DNA of 64,000 nt from Trichuris trichiura (Eukaryota; Nematoda; Enoplea; Trichinellida; Trichuridae). This document shows positions 63,094-64,000 of the stretch, one piece after another; the stretch's first letter is position 1, and each line of letters opens with the position of its first letter. The notes beneath the pieces are model-generated. The model was not told where the DNA came from. It searched no databases and saw only the letters and a program-made list of their open reading frames with translations. The position numbers and the translations under genes are program-made. The stretch spans positions 5,518,001-5,582,000 of the forward strand of contig JBAJFE010000014.1 of NCBI GenBank assembly GCA_037903355.1, written 5' to 3'.

Positions 63094-64000
63094 TCAATCG
63101 CCGACTCTATAGCGATAGAAATTGAAAACAGCTTCTGAAACAGACCATCTCACTGTAAGGCTTGCAAAAAAACCAATGAATATGAAAGTAAACGGGTAAA
63201 GAAACACATGGACATTCTTGAGAAAAGAAAGAGCTGCAAATCAACATCATGAAATTTATATTCGAACGAAGTACGCTCACCAGCATAACCAAGAAACGTT
63301 ATGTATATGTAGTATGACACAGCAATGAACCACAACGCGTTGCCCACAAGGCAGGATAATAATGGAATTCCGTTCAAAACTAAAGCACTACCACAGATTT
63401 TGAACTTCTCTCTTCTCTTGCGCGTACTTACCGGGATATACAATGGGCAAGATAACGTGCAAGAAGACAAGTACAGGAAAAAAAGCGTTCAAGTGCACGT
63501 CAAAGCAATAGCCCCATTCGACATCTTGGTCATTTGTACGACGAAGGAAGCCATTACTCAAAGCCCTAAATGTTCTACTTTAAACATACGGCGGCTGCAA
63601 CAACTGGCGTACCACATCATTGTTGCGATAACCATTCCGGTACCAATGCAATCGATGAACACTACCCACATCAGAAATTTGAAAAAACCAAACGCAGACA
63701 ACCAAAGAGAAAATGCGTATAAGACTGAGGATACTGAAAAGCTATCGTAACAGTTAATATCTTACGATTGAGGTAAATGATAAAGAAAATATACATCTAA
63801 GACGAACGATTAAAAACGATTTGGCAAAGTCACTTACGAAACAATGCCGCGCTTAGAGCTACAAGGAAGGCAGGGTCATCCCGGGCCCATTGGTCTTTAG
63901 TTCCTTAAAATTTTGTCACTTGACGGTAAAGCAGTATTTCTAATCTTTTGAAATTAACCAACTTTTTCGGTACATAAAATTGCGATAAACCTTGCGTGGT
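63094..64000 (-). CDS. unc-50: UNC-50 homologue, C-terminal six exons (5' end outside window)
   Basis: Exons: 63963-64000 (partial), 63838-63903, 63613-63733, 63432-63565, 63281-63379, 63094-63233. They join in frame to read PRKVYRNFMYRK, TKDQWARDDPAFLVALS, FSLWLSAFGFFKFLMWVVFI then DCIGTGMVIATMMW, DVEWGYCFDVHLNAFFPVLV, GNALWFIAVSYYIYITFLGY, LKNVHVFLYPF and FNFYRYRVGD-stop. These match the UNC-50 family closely (for example TKDQWARDDPAFLV and VEWGYAFDVHLNAFFPLLV). It is a Golgi multi-pass membrane protein; in nematodes unc-50 is needed for trafficking of certain acetylcholine receptors. Introns are 47-59 nt, except 104 nt (63734-63837). The early N-terminus is missing. Confidence 0.95.

Overview
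This is a stretch of invertebrate nuclear genome, not a prokaryotic or plasmid sequence. It is about 58-60% A+T, its host genes are split by very short introns (35-73 nt), and most of the rest is transposable-element debris. Receptor, trafficking and metabolic genes of animal type place it in Metazoa. The tiny introns, plus three TTAGGC units at about 62.49 kb (the nematode-type telomere unit), lean towards a TE-rich nematode. An arthropod cannot be excluded.

Host genes, all rebuilt exon by exon from splice signals and kept reading frame, lie mainly on the minus strand. (1) The 5' part of a metabotropic GABA-B receptor subunit 1 gene has exons at 20679-20930, 15247-15381 and 12846-13016, separated by introns full of mobile elements. 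(2) A complete nine-exon L-2-hydroxyglutarate dehydrogenase gene (454 codons) runs from 60398 to 56295, with one 35-nt intron and one 2.4-kb intron carrying MITEs. (3) The C-terminal six exons of an UNC-50 homologue run from the right edge to 63094. (4) A pair of divergent small single-pass membrane-protein genes of unknown function sits at 46.6-47.6 kb.

Mobile elements by region: a Tigger/pogo remnant (1.9-2.4 kb); a 6.07-kb palindromic pair of Penelope-like elements (PLEs) inserted as one unit (3.06-9.13 kb); a mariner nested inside an older mariner (9.15-11.49 kb); TA-flanked pogo/Tigger elements and fold-back repeats (13-22 kb); a hAT MITE (25.1 kb); a FLYWCH Mutator-like element carrying a Tigger piece that itself carries a miniature PLE (26.9-31.1 kb); a nearly intact PLE with inverted 318-bp ends (33.7-36.9 kb); degenerate PLE pieces (38-39 kb); a Merlin relic (40.4-41 kb); a PLE split by a 1.5-kb pogo element (42.9-45.5 kb); two more old PLEs, the second split by a 2.35-kb Tigger-like element (47.8-54.1 kb); and PLE relics near 61.5-62.1 kb.

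The most striking theme is the PLE family. Five copies or derivatives carry hammerhead-ribozyme-like cores. Four insertions of very different size (92 bp, 196 bp, 3.2 kb, 6.07 kb) are each bounded by 12-14 bp target duplications and all have the family terminus in inverted orientation inside the unit. This points to one insertion pathway that makes palindromic products, including miniature ribozyme or fold-back units. The second theme is nested insertion: TE-in-TE events can be dated relative to each other and sometimes produce fused reading frames, such as the in-frame MULE-Tigger junction at about 28.53 kb.
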